A DNA stretch of 30,190 bases from UBA2137 sp050251555 (GCA_050251555.1 JBFWMN010000016.1:1-30190); one strand, 5' to 3'. Positions 23,048-30,190 are shown, counted from the stretch's first letter. The notes: generated from the letters alone by a model not told the origin. Numbers and translations: made by a program.

Positions 23048-25027
23048 TTGGAGACGTCACAAAACATACAAAGCGACAGTATTATCTTTGAGGAAGATAA
23101 GGATATTCCTGCACTCCTTTCCTATGGCTACACATTACTTACTGCTGAACCCATGTTTTCTTTTAGTGAAGATCATACCTATAGCTTTAATGATGCTTTT
23201 AACGGGGCAATAATTGTTGATACGGATGACGGGGAAGACACTATTGATCTGAGCGGTGTCAGTAGTTCTATTACCGTCAATCTTGTATCAGGTTCTGATT
23301 CCCAGATTGCTGGTCAAATCCTCCACATTCAAGATGGCACAAAGATAGAGAACGTTACGGCAAGTGATGCGAATGACGTCATTTACGGCAACGAGTTGGA
23401 TAACTGGATTTATGCCGAGGGCGGAGATGACACGATTCACATCTCAAAAGGGAAAGATATAATTGATGGGGGAGCAGGCTTTGATACGGTCGTATTTGAT
23501 GCGAATATTACTGATTACATAGTAAGGGTGGTGGGTGCCAGTTCTGTAGATTTTATAGATGCAAAAACAAGCTTTGGGAGAGATTGGACACAGCGTGTAG
23601 AATATTTTGTTTTTAATGATGCGGCATTCACTCTTGAAGAGCTTCGTAGCTATTCTGTTACGAATACTGAAAATATTATTCCTATAACATTTGAGATAGC
23701 AGGAAGTGGAATTGAGAACACTTTAACGGCTTCAGAGATAGGGTCGAATTATTATTACGCTTATGATTTGGGTTTACCTGGGACAGCCCAAATATTAAAA
23801 GCTGAGCGTATTGATCAAACATTCTCCATAATTGAAAATTTTGAAAACAGCCCATATACACGCTTTACTTTGACTCAAGCTGAAACGGTAGCAAGCCTGC
23901 GTGTTACCGGATTTGATACAACATATATTGCAGTGGAAGGTGATACTACTTCATCAATAACTGTTCAGTATGCTCAAAAGGGAAGCTTATCCTTAGGGTC
24001 CGCTTCAGATCATATAGATATATACCTTTCCGGCACTGCAGAGAGCGCCTTTCAAGCTTATGCGAATGACGGCAATGATTTTATACAGATATATGGTTAT
24101 GACACAGAGTGCCGCGTTAAGGCATATGGCGGGAATGGAAACGATACCTTCGCACTTGGTTATGGCACGAATTACATATACGGCGAAGACGGCAATGATT
24201 TTTTTGATGCGAGCAGGGAAGCTCCCTATTTGTCTCCCATGGCACTGGAAGGGCTCCACAGAATATACGGAGGAGAAGGGCATGACACGCTAGAAGGCGG
24301 AACAACGAGGATCGTTGGGTTTGGCGGAGAAGGAAATGACAATTTTTCCGGCTCGATTCAAAAAGATTATCTATACGGTGATAACGGGGATGATTACCTC
24401 AATGGCAGAGATGGCGACGATATTCTTTATGGTGGTTCCGGAAACGATGAGATGCTTGGCGGTAAAGGTATAGATCGGATTTATGGCGGTGTAGGCAATG
24501 ATGTGATTTCAGGTGATTGGGGAGATGACATTCTTTCCGGAGAAGACGGGAATGACATCATATATGGTCGTGATGGGCGTGACAAAATCTATGGTGGCAA
24601 CGGTGATGATGAGTTGCATGGTGATTATGGCGTTTACGATCCATTGAACACCGAGAGCGATACGCTTTATGGCGGTGCAGGGGATGACCATTTATATGGT
24701 GATGGGGGTGACGATTTCCTGATTGGCGGCGCCGGCGCCGATACCTTCCATTTCGACAGTTTGTCTATTGATCGCGTGCGAGATTTTAATCTGGCAGAGG
24801 GCGATAAAATCGACATTACAGATGTTCTTTTGGGACATCCTGATTGGGGCATTTCCGATATTAATGAGTTTGTTGTTCTTAATGTTGTGGATGCCACACG
24901 GGCAAATCTGGCAGTCTATAAAGGTGATCCATCTGCGGGCCCTGAATATGTCGGCATTCTCTATGGCGATTTGACGGGCCAAGATGCGGCTTCACTTCTG
25001 GCCTCAGGCGCGCTGATTGCGGGTTAA
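23048..25027 (+). CDS. RTX protein without a protease domain (second paralogue)
   Basis: The 659-residue protein has a TTG start preceded by AAGGCGAGGA. After about 40 N-terminal residues without a signal peptide it goes straight into a serralysin-like RTX module (about 40-150; DDTIHI, GGAGFDTVVF). It then has the same middle module seen in its neighbours (about 205-335), a long RTX block (about 337-565) and a C-terminal domain ending LLASGALIAG. It looks like the neighbouring proteases with the S8 and P-domains removed. The first half is AT-rich (20 G/C of 60 at 23641-23700, compared with 28 of 60 at 21541-21600 in the first paralogue). Possible roles are an adhesin, matrix protein or partner of the proteases; function is unknown. 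Confidence 0.88.
   Translation: METSQNIQSDSIIFEEDKDIPALLSYGYTLLTAEPMFSFSEDHTYSFNDAFNGAIIVDTDDGEDTIDLSGVSSSITVNLVSGSDSQIAGQILHIQDGTKIENVTASDANDVIYGNELDNWIYAEGGDDTIHISKGKDIIDGGAGFDTVVFDANITDYIVRVVGASSVDFIDAKTSFGRDWTQRVEYFVFNDAAFTLEELRSYSVTNTENIIPITFEIAGSGIENTLTASEIGSNYYYAYDLGLPGTAQILKAERIDQTFSIIENFENSPYTRFTLTQAETVASLRVTGFDTTYIAVEGDTTSSITVQYAQKGSLSLGSASDHIDIYLSGTAESAFQAYANDGNDFIQIYGYDTECRVKAYGGNGNDTFALGYGTNYIYGEDGNDFFDASREAPYLSPMALEGLHRIYGGEGHDTLEGGTTRIVGFGGEGNDNFSGSIQKDYLYGDNGDDYLNGRDGDDILYGGSGNDEMLGGKGIDRIYGGVGNDVISGDWGDDILSGEDGNDIIYGRDGRDKIYGGNGDDELHGDYGVYDPLNTESDTLYGGAGDDHLYGDGGDDFLIGGAGADTFHFDSLSIDRVRDFNLAEGDKIDITDVLLGHPDWGISDINEFVVLNVVDATRANLAVYKGDPSAGPEYVGILYGDLTGQDAASLLASGALIAG
24060..24745 (+). 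repeat. RTX nonapeptide-repeat coding block, second paralogue
   Basis: Tandem units such as YGGSGNDEM, YGGNGDDEL and YGDGGDDFL lie here, interrupted by a few longer linkers (for example around 24200-24260 and 24630-24660). They would form a calcium-binding beta-roll close to the C-terminal secretion domain. Confidence 0.88.
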
Positions 25028-25047
25028 AACCCTTCACTTTCCCCGAA

Positions 25048-25063
25048 ATCTAAAATTTTAGAT
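25048..25063. repeat. 16-bp perfect palindrome before the third RTX gene
   Basis: ATCTAAAATTTTAGAT is a perfect inverted repeat five bases upstream of the CtrA-like half-site of the third RTX gene. With no unpaired loop and weak pairing, it is more likely a dimeric protein-binding site than a terminator. Confidence 0.4.
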
Positions 25064-25067
25064 AAAT

Positions 25068-25099
25068 TTAAAGAAGCCATAAGACTTTCATGATCTAAT
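25068..25099 (+). promoter_or_regulatory. Shared promoter element before the third RTX gene
   Basis: TTAAAGAAGCCATAA (25068-25082) and ATGATCTAAT (25090-25099) match the element of the second RTX gene almost base for base, with a single one-base spacing change between the two parts. It lies 41 bases before the TTG start, compared with 36 bases for the second gene. Confidence 0.5.
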
Positions 25100-25139
25100 G
25101 GATAAAGGGCCTTTGTGAATCAAAGGATTAAGGGCAGTT

Positions 25140-28100
25140 TTGAGCGAGAATTTACAAATAGTCGGCGTATTGGAAGATGACGTGGCAGACACGCGTCATG
25201 ATCCCGCCTACGACTTTTTTGCCGAACCCTATGCCGTTTCTTACGCCGCAGAAGCCCCTTCCGCCGAAACCTTCACAAAAGGTACACCTTCCGATCCGTC
25301 CCTGAACCCTTCAAGCGGCTTTTACCAGTGGCATTTGACAGGGGCGTGGGGTATTCGCGCCGATCAGGTCTGGGATGAATATACGGGGTCAGGTGTGCGC
25401 GTTTTTGCCGTCGATGACGGGTTTGAATACACCAACTCCGAACTGGTCGCCAATTACAATACAAGCATCGATTTCGATACGACAGGCTCCAACGATTATG
25501 ATGCAGCCGCAGGCTCAGGCAACAGCCACGGGACAGCGGTCTTAGGGATTATAGGCGCTGACGATAATGGTGACAGCATGGTCGGTGTCGCTTTTGATGC
25601 CGAATTGTCGGGCATCCGACTTGATTTTTCGGGTGGTGTCACCCCCGTTCTCGAAGCTTTCACACATGCACTCAACAACAATGCCGATGTCATTAACAAT
25701 AGCTGGGGCTATACCGCCACTTTTGCCGATAACCCCCATATCAATTATGCGGGCGGAACATTTGCCGATGTGAACAATGCGATGATTGATCTTGTCTCCC
25801 AAGGTCGTGACGGTCTGGGCACATCCATCGTCTTTTCGGCAGGAAATCATCGCGGTGTCGATCAGGATGTGAATAATCACAGCCTACAAAGCTCGCCTTA
25901 CGTGATCACCGTGGGTGGGACGGATGCGAACGGCAACCTCTATGACGATTCTACGCCGGGTGCGGCGATCCTCACATCTTCGGGTGCGGAAGGGGTTTAT
26001 TCGGTCGACCGTGAAGGCTCGAACGGATTTGTGTCGGGCGATGTTGTCGGTTTGAACGGGACGTCTTTTTCCGCTCCGACCGTGTCGGGCGTGATTGCCT
26101 TGATGTACGAAGCCAATGCCGACCTCGGTTACCGTGACGTGCAGGATATTCTGGCTCTGGCTTCCAGAGGCGGTTTGGGGCAAACGACATGGGCCACAAA
26201 CGGTGCGACGAACTGGAATGGCGGCGGCATGCATTTCTCGCATGATTACGGTTTCGGCCTCATTGATGCGCACTCGGCTGTGCGCCTTGCCGAGTCATGG
26301 GGAGAGCAAAAAACCTATGCCAACATGCAAACTCTCACCGAGACAATCACACCCAATCAGGCGCTTGCCGATAACGGCACAACGAATTTCACCTTTACGG
26401 TGACACAAAATATCAATGTCGAGCATGTGATCCTGGATATTACCTTGCCGCATGCGCGTGCGGGTGATCTGGTTATTCAACTGATTTCACCCGACGGTAC
26501 GGTCTCGACCCTCGTCAACCGTCTGGACAATGGCAGCTATGTTTATGATTCAGTCGGTTTCTATCAAGGGATACATGCCCCTCTATCGACCGTTGCCAAC
26601 TGGGGCGAACTCTCTGCCGGGGACTGGACGCTCAAGATTGTCGATGCGGCGGGCGGTGCAACAGGCACATTACAGGCGGCAACACTCACTATTCAGGGTT
26701 CCTCCGTTTCCAGCGATGACACCTATTACTTTACCGACGAATTTGCAGGCACAACGCTTACCGACAGCAATGGCGGTATAGACACGCTCAATCTGGCAGC
26801 GGTCAGAGGAAACGCCTCTGTTAATCTTGCCAATGGCGCAACCTCAAGCTTTGCCGGTCATAATCTGATCATCGCAAATGGCTCGAATATAGAGAATGTG
26901 ATTGCCGGTGACGGGAATGATACGATACGCGGGAATGCCCTTGATAACGTGATTTCGGGGATGCGCGGCAATGACACGATTTACGGGTCTGCAGGCAACG
27001 ACATTCTGGATGGTGGCGTAGGCACAGATATACTAAATTACGCGGACTCGGTCGGTAATTTCCTGATTGAATTTGTGGATTCACTTACTGTGCGCTTTAC
27101 CGATTTGATCGGCTCGTTAGGCGAAGATCTTGCGAAAAACTTTGAGACATTCACCTTTAGCAACGGCACATATACACGCGCCGAACTCGAAGCCTATGTG
27201 ACGGCCCACCCGCCTCAACCCGAACCGCTCTTTTTCAAATTTTCAAATGGGACGCAGGAAAACGGTTACCGTTCGGATGCCACAGGCACGGACTATATTG
27301 TGGCGAGCGATTTCGGTTATGCGGGATCTTCCAATATCGTTCAGGCCGATCGTAATTTGAGCGGTGTCACCCTGACCAATCTGGGCGGCAGCCCTCTGAC
27401 AAAAGTCAGCCTCACGGCAGCGGTTAGCGCGGATGTGACGCTTGTGAATTTTGCCAATGTCGCCCTTTCTGTGACAGGCAATGCCGCATCCGATATCACG
27501 GTTATCAATGCCCTAAACGGATCAATTGCGACAGGTCTGGGTTCAGATCATCTTTATATAGACTTTGACAGCCTGGCCTCCACAACAGGTATGCGCGTCT
27601 ATACGAATGCCGGCAGTGATGAGATTGTTGTTCATTCGCGTCTGAGCTCGCATATTGCAAAGGTTTACGCAGGAGATGGAGATGACATTTTCCACTTTGA
27701 AGACGCAGGAGATGGTCAATTCTATCTATACGGAGAGGGCGGTGACGATGGCTTTCTTACAGGTGGCGGGTATTACAGAATTTATGCAGGAGATGGTGCT
27801 GATATAATTGAGGGGGATGTTGGGCGCATTGTTGCCTATGGCGGTGACGGCAATGACGATTTCACAGGCTCAACGCAGCGTGACTATCTGTATGGCGAAT
27901 TAGGCGACGACATGATCGCAGGGGGGCTAGGCAATGATATCATCTATGGCGGCGACGGCGCTGACGATCTGCGCGGCGATGACGGGTTTGACCGTATTTA
28001 CGGCGGTAACGGCAATGATGTGATACATGGCGGCGCCAATGTCGATGCGCTGGCAGGTCAGGAAGGTGATGACACGATCTATGGCGGCAACGGAAATGAT

Positions 28101-28682
28101 AAGCTGTATGGTGGCGCGGGCAACGACCATCTGTATGGTGACGATGATGCCGATACGATTATCGGACATTCCGGAAATGACACGCTGTATGGCGGGAATG
28201 GCGACGACCAGCTACAGGGCGGTGATAATGACGACGTTCTGTATGGTGAGGATGGGCGCGATAAGCTTTACGGTCAAAACGGTGACGATATAATCTATGG
28301 CGGCGCGGGCAATGACACGCTTTCGGGCGGGGCAGGCAATGACCATCTCTATGGCGGAGCCGGTTTGGATTACATGAGCGGAAACGGCGGGGCCGATACA
28401 TTCCACTTTGATGATGCTGCATCTGTTGATCGCGTGCTCGATTTCCGCCTCCTTGAAAATGACAAGTTGGATATTTCGAATATCCTGAGCGGTTACACGG
28501 AAGGCGTATCCGACATTAATGATTTTGTCCGCCTGTTTGTTGTCGATAGCGGACGCGCCAATTTGGCTGTCAATGTTGACGGGGCCGACAGTGACTTCCA
28601 ATATGTCGGTATTATTTACGGCAATTTGTCAGGACAGACGGTCGATACGTTGCACGCCTCGGGCGCCCTGATTGCAGGGTAA
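25140..28682 (+). CDS. RTX-type secreted S8 serine protease with P-domain (third paralogue)
   Basis: The 1,180-residue protease closely resembles the first paralogue. The S8 domain (about 65-385) has D92 (VDDGFEY), H130 (HGTAVLG), N236 (SAGNH) and S309 (GTSFSAP), so the triad and oxyanion residue are complete. The P-domain is at about 400-520, a serralysin-type RTX module at about 525-625, the shared middle module at about 690-835, a long RTX block at about 840-1090 and the secretion-like end LHASGALIAG. It starts with TTG after AAGGATTAAGGG, and its N-terminus is longer and more acidic than that of the first protease. There is no Sec signal. A strong terminator follows. A small AT-richer patch at about 27690-27830 resembles the second gene and may reflect exchange between the paralogues. 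Confidence 0.93.
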   Translation: MSENLQIVGVLEDDVADTRHDPAYDFFAEPYAVSYAAEAPSAETFTKGTPSDPSLNPSSGFYQWHLTGAWGIRADQVWDEYTGSGVRVFAVDDGFEYTNSELVANYNTSIDFDTTGSNDYDAAAGSGNSHGTAVLGIIGADDNGDSMVGVAFDAELSGIRLDFSGGVTPVLEAFTHALNNNADVINNSWGYTATFADNPHINYAGGTFADVNNAMIDLVSQGRDGLGTSIVFSAGNHRGVDQDVNNHSLQSSPYVITVGGTDANGNLYDDSTPGAAILTSSGAEGVYSVDREGSNGFVSGDVVGLNGTSFSAPTVSGVIALMYEANADLGYRDVQDILALASRGGLGQTTWATNGATNWNGGGMHFSHDYGFGLIDAHSAVRLAESWGEQKTYANMQTLTETITPNQALADNGTTNFTFTVTQNINVEHVILDITLPHARAGDLVIQLISPDGTVSTLVNRLDNGSYVYDSVGFYQGIHAPLSTVANWGELSAGDWTLKIVDAAGGATGTLQAATLTIQGSSVSSDDTYYFTDEFAGTTLTDSNGGIDTLNLAAVRGNASVNLANGATSSFAGHNLIIANGSNIENVIAGDGNDTIRGNALDNVISGMRGNDTIYGSAGNDILDGGVGTDILNYADSVGNFLIEFVDSLTVRFTDLIGSLGEDLAKNFETFTFSNGTYTRAELEAYVTAHPPQPEPLFFKFSNGTQENGYRSDATGTDYIVASDFGYAGSSNIVQADRNLSGVTLTNLGGSPLTKVSLTAAVSADVTLVNFANVALSVTGNAASDITVINALNGSIATGLGSDHLYIDFDSLASTTGMRVYTNAGSDEIVVHSRLSSHIAKVYAGDGDDIFHFEDAGDGQFYLYGEGGDDGFLTGGGYYRIYAGDGADIIEGDVGRIVAYGGDGNDDFTGSTQRDYLYGELGDDMIAGGLGNDIIYGGDGADDLRGDDGFDRIYGGNGNDVIHGGANVDALAGQEGDDTIYGGNGNDKLYGGAGNDHLYGDDDADTIIGHSGNDTLYGGNGDDQLQGGDNDDVLYGEDGRDKLYGQNGDDIIYGGAGNDTLSGGAGNDHLYGGAGLDYMSGNGGADTFHFDDAASVDRVLDFRLLENDKLDISNILSGYTEGVSDINDFVRLFVVDSGRANLAVNVDGADSDFQYVGIIYGNLSGQTVDTLHASGALIAG
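26088..26326 (+). repeat. Segment of the third gene nearly repeating 20584-20820
   Basis: This is the partner of the conserved protease-domain stretch in the first gene, with one extra codon. The two copies lie about 5.5 kb apart in direct orientation and flank the whole second RTX gene. Confidence 0.75.
27655..28400 (+). repeat. RTX nonapeptide-repeat coding block, third paralogue
   Basis: This is the longest repeat block of the three, with more than 20 units such as YGGDGADDL, YGGNGNDVI and YGGAGNDTL. It is coding sequence for a calcium-binding beta-roll. Confidence 0.9.
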
Positions 28683-28712
28683 TTTGTTTCTTCAGAAGTG
28701 TTTACGAAGCGC

Positions 28713-28738
28713 AACAGGGTCAAAGCCCTGTTTTTTTT
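28713..28738 (+). terminator. Rho-independent terminator after the third RTX gene
   Basis: ACAGGG (28714-28719) pairs with CCCTGT (28726-28731) across a six-base loop and runs into eight T residues (28731-28738). It separates the RTX block from the EF-hand genes. Confidence 0.85.
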
Positions 28739-28831
28739 ATAAAAAAAATGAGGGCATCCAATGAACTTTTTCTTTCATCCTTGCGTTTATGCGTGAGGAG
28801 ACCGAATTTAATTCTTTGAAAGGAAAAAACG

Positions 28832-29269
28832 ATGAAACGCATTACTTTAATGGCAACTGTTGCCCTTCTGGCTGTCACAGGCGCCGCACACGCTGACACA
28901 GTGTCTCAGGAAGTCATTTACTCCACACCGACAATCACACCAATTGAGGCCTTTGACAAAATGGATCTGGACAATAACTGGGAAGTCAACACAATCGAAT
29001 ATGATTGGGCAGTGAAACACCACCCGGATGTTGCGGCCTATTCTTATGAAGGTCTGGATATCAACAATAACGGCATCATTACACGTAAAGAGGCCAAGAA
29101 TGTTGATCCTGCAGCTGCCGCCATGCAGAAAACAATTGTTAAAACAGTGATCAAAGATCCTGTTGTTGTCGATGTGGTTGAGCCTGCTGCCGGTACAGTG
29201 GTTGTGACCGAGCCCGTCGGCATGCGTCACACAACGACCCGTACAACGACAACATACCCTGCGAATTAA
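28832..29269 (+). CDS. Secreted EF-hand protein A
   Basis: The 145-residue protein has a Sec signal peptide (about 1-21, cleavage likely after AHA) and two EF-hand loops. Loop 1 is DLDNNWEVNTIE (45-56), which has Trp where Gly is usual at position 6. Loop 2 is DINNNGIITRKE (76-87), which is canonical. A V/T-rich tail (about 100-145) ends with a run of Thr and Arg. It should bind calcium in the periplasm or outside the cell. AAAGGAAAA lies directly before the ATG with good spacing, and a 13-bp-stem terminator follows. It is the closest relative of the next protein; the two share the order EAF-x-x-MDLD...EYDWA. Confidence 0.88.
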   Translation: MKRITLMATVALLAVTGAAHADTVSQEVIYSTPTITPIEAFDKMDLDNNWEVNTIEYDWAVKHHPDVAAYSYEGLDINNNGIITRKEAKNVDPAAAAMQKTIVKTVIKDPVVVDVVEPAAGTVVVTEPVGMRHTTTRTTTTYPAN

Positions 29270-29299
29270 GTTAGACGCACTAACATCTAACTTATTGAT

Positions 29300-29335
29300 A
29301 AAGGCCCGCTTTTTATAAAGCGGGCCTTTGTTTTT
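29300..29335 (+). terminator. Rho-independent terminator after EF-hand gene A
   Basis: A perfect 13-bp stem (29300-29312 with 29317-29329, arm AAAGGCCCGCTTT) with a TTAT loop is followed by a T-rich run. Because of the A/T-flanked stem it could work in both directions. Confidence 0.9.
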
Positions 29336-29386
29336 GTCGTGTCAGGGGAACAAGTGCAGGGTGTGATCCGTTGGCTCATGACAAGA

Positions 29387-29398
29387 CGGTTTAAACCG
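29387..29398. repeat. 12-bp palindrome before EF-hand gene B
   Basis: CGGTTTAAACCG is a perfect palindrome about 40 bases upstream of the start of EF-hand gene B. It could be an operator, but nothing else supports this. Confidence 0.3.
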
Positions 29399-29438
29399 CA
29401 TGACTTTAGACGAAGTAAAAGCATTAAGGAGAGAAACG

Positions 29439-29807
29439 ATGAAGAAACTTGCATTGACAACAGCAGCCCTTGCTCTGATGAATGCCCCCGTTATGGCGAA
29501 TGAAATGCAGCACAGCAACAATGCGCCGCATTACACGCAGCTTGAGGCCTTTGAAGTGATGGATTTGGACCAGAACTATATCGTCAACCCTGTCGAATTT
29601 GATTGGGCACAGGCACATTATCAAGGGCTTCAAAATTTCAGCTTTGAAGATATGGATACGAACGGAAACGGTATCGTCACCCGTGACGAAGCGTCTGCAA
29701 AACCATACGGTTTTATGGGTGATGACGCCGAAGTGGCAATGAATCGCACGGAAAGCCGTATTGATCGCAGCACGCCAAACATTGATACGGATGGCGACGG
29801 CTATTAA
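29439..29807 (+). CDS. Secreted EF-hand protein B
   Basis: The 122-residue protein has a signal peptide (about 1-20, MANE boundary) and two EF-hand loops, DLDQNYIVNPVE (42-53) and DTNGNGIVTRDE (73-84). It is a paralogue of protein A. The chain ends in DTDGDGY directly before the stop, which is the first half of a third EF-hand loop, so the protein may have lost a third hand or have a short calcium-binding tail. The ATG at 29439 with AAGGAGAG upstream is the start; the 13 extra codons back to 29400 lack a signal peptide start and a ribosome site. A terminator follows. Confidence 0.88.
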   Translation: MKKLALTTAALALMNAPVMANEMQHSNNAPHYTQLEAFEVMDLDQNYIVNPVEFDWAQAHYQGLQNFSFEDMDTNGNGIVTRDEASAKPYGFMGDDAEVAMNRTESRIDRSTPNIDTDGDGY

Positions 29808-29822
29808 GCCGAATGCGTTTTG

Positions 29823-29849
29823 AAAAAGCCGGGGCAACCCGGCTTTTTT
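29823..29849 (+). terminator. Rho-independent terminator after EF-hand gene B
   Basis: An 11-bp stem AAAAAGCCGGG (29823-29833) with CCCGGCTTTTT (29838-29848), a GCAA tetraloop and a terminal T run make a near-ideal intrinsic terminator. Confidence 0.9.
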
Positions 29850-29904
29850 ATGAAAATTATTATTTCTTTGCGAAGGAAAGTCTTTTTCTGATGCGTAAGA
29901 GGTT

Positions 29905-29910
29905 TATACT
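29905..29910 (+). promoter_or_regulatory. Possible -10 box of EF-hand gene C
   Basis: TATACT lies 40 bases before the start of gene C, after the terminator of gene B. No convincing -35 hexamer is seen 16-18 bases upstream, so the promoter may need an activator. Confidence 0.35.
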
Positions 29911-29949
29911 AACCAACGACAAGACAAACCCATTAAGGAGAATGATGTC

Positions 29950-30190
29950 ATGAAAAAACTGTTGATGCTGGGAACAGCTATTGTAGCCCTTGGTTCCATT
30001 TCCCCCGCCTTTGCCGAAGGTGGCGCGAAAGACGGCCCTAAAGGCGATCGCTTTTTTGCAAAAATGGATACGGATGGTGACGGCGTTGTGACGAAGTCCG
30101 AATTCCAATCACATGGTGATGAAATGTTCTCTAAAATGGACGGAAACGGCGACGGCAAAATTGAAAAAGAAGAAGCCAAGGCCGCTCATG
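29950..30190 (+). CDS. Secreted EF-hand protein C (partial, runs off the window)
   Basis: Eighty codons are visible. A signal peptide (about 1-22, ending SPAFA) precedes a Gly/Lys/Asp-rich stretch and two EF-hand loops: DTDGDGVVTKSE (40-51) and DGNGDGKIEKEE (64-75), both canonical at every calcium-binding position. AAGGAG lies nine bases before the ATG. The frame is still open at the edge, so its full length is unknown. It is more distant from A and B than those are from each other, and resembles the many small EF-hand or CREC-like calcium-binding periplasmic proteins of proteobacteria. It is the third EF-hand gene in a row. Confidence 0.85.
   Translation, partial: MKKLLMLGTAIVALGSISPAFAEGGAKDGPKGDRFFAKMDTDGDGVVTKSEFQSHGDEMFSKMDGNGDGKIEKEEAKAAH

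Noticed and set aside
22130..28400. Dense short tandem DNA repeats that could look like a CRISPR array or satellite
   Set aside because: The units are in frame, about 27 bases long, variable in sequence, and encode GGxGxDxLx nonapeptides. There are no spacers and no cas genes.
19678..30190. Type I secretion genes or a mobile-element origin for the RTX block
   Set aside because: No ABC transporter, membrane fusion or TolC-like gene, and no transposase, integrase or terminal repeats are visible in the window.

Overview
The window looks like a chromosomal segment of an alphaproteobacterium of moderate GC content. Supporting signs are a TTAA-N7-TTAA box of the CtrA type, a UDP-glucuronate 4-epimerase of the rhizobial LpsL type, fused MnmC, and hybrid kinase phosphorelay architecture. 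The species cannot be fixed from the sequence. Coding density is high and no stretch longer than about 300 bases lacks a gene. There are no rRNA or tRNA genes, transposases, integrases or CRISPR arrays that I can see.

Layout. 1-2,693: the tail of a rightward gene (possibly a sigma factor), then a leftward phosphorelay pair (hybrid histidine kinase with REC and Hpt, followed by a single-domain response regulator). 2,797-4,486: leftward UDP-glucuronate 4-epimerase and an Hsp20 chaperone. The 3' region of the Hsp20 gene holds two hairpins that show the same C-rich loop and may form a small RNA. 4,633-7,962: rightward genes for a sterol desaturase-type hydroxylase, two unknown small proteins behind a CtrA-like box, a CtlX-type guanidino hydrolase, and a family 2 glycosyltransferase that has lost its DXD motif. 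7,964-11,978: leftward EgtD-like methyltransferase with its XRE regulator, then an M3 metallopeptidase. 12,036-17,748: MnmC (tRNA wobble modification), a WecA/MraY-family sugar-phosphate transferase, a leftward sugar-nucleotide epimerase, a GT4 glycosyltransferase and a lipoprotein. With the 2,797 epimerase these suggest surface polysaccharide synthesis. 17,756-19,571: an unknown small protein and a glutamate/dicarboxylate symporter, both leftward.

19,678-28,682 is the most distinctive part: three consecutive large RTX proteins. The first and third (1,092 and 1,180 aa) are furin/kexin-like S8 serine proteases with a P-domain, a serralysin-type RTX module, an uncharacterised middle module, a second long RTX block and a type I secretion-like C-terminus. 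The middle one (659 aa) has the same C-terminal half but no protease or P-domain, and its first half is AT-rich. The second and third share a promoter element with CtrA-like half-sites placed over the -35 region. No type I secretion genes lie in the window. Directly downstream are three small secreted EF-hand proteins, the last cut by the window edge. The whole 19.7-30.2 kb block is therefore dominated by exported calcium-binding proteins, and a shared calcium-dependent extracellular role is a reasonable but untested inference.
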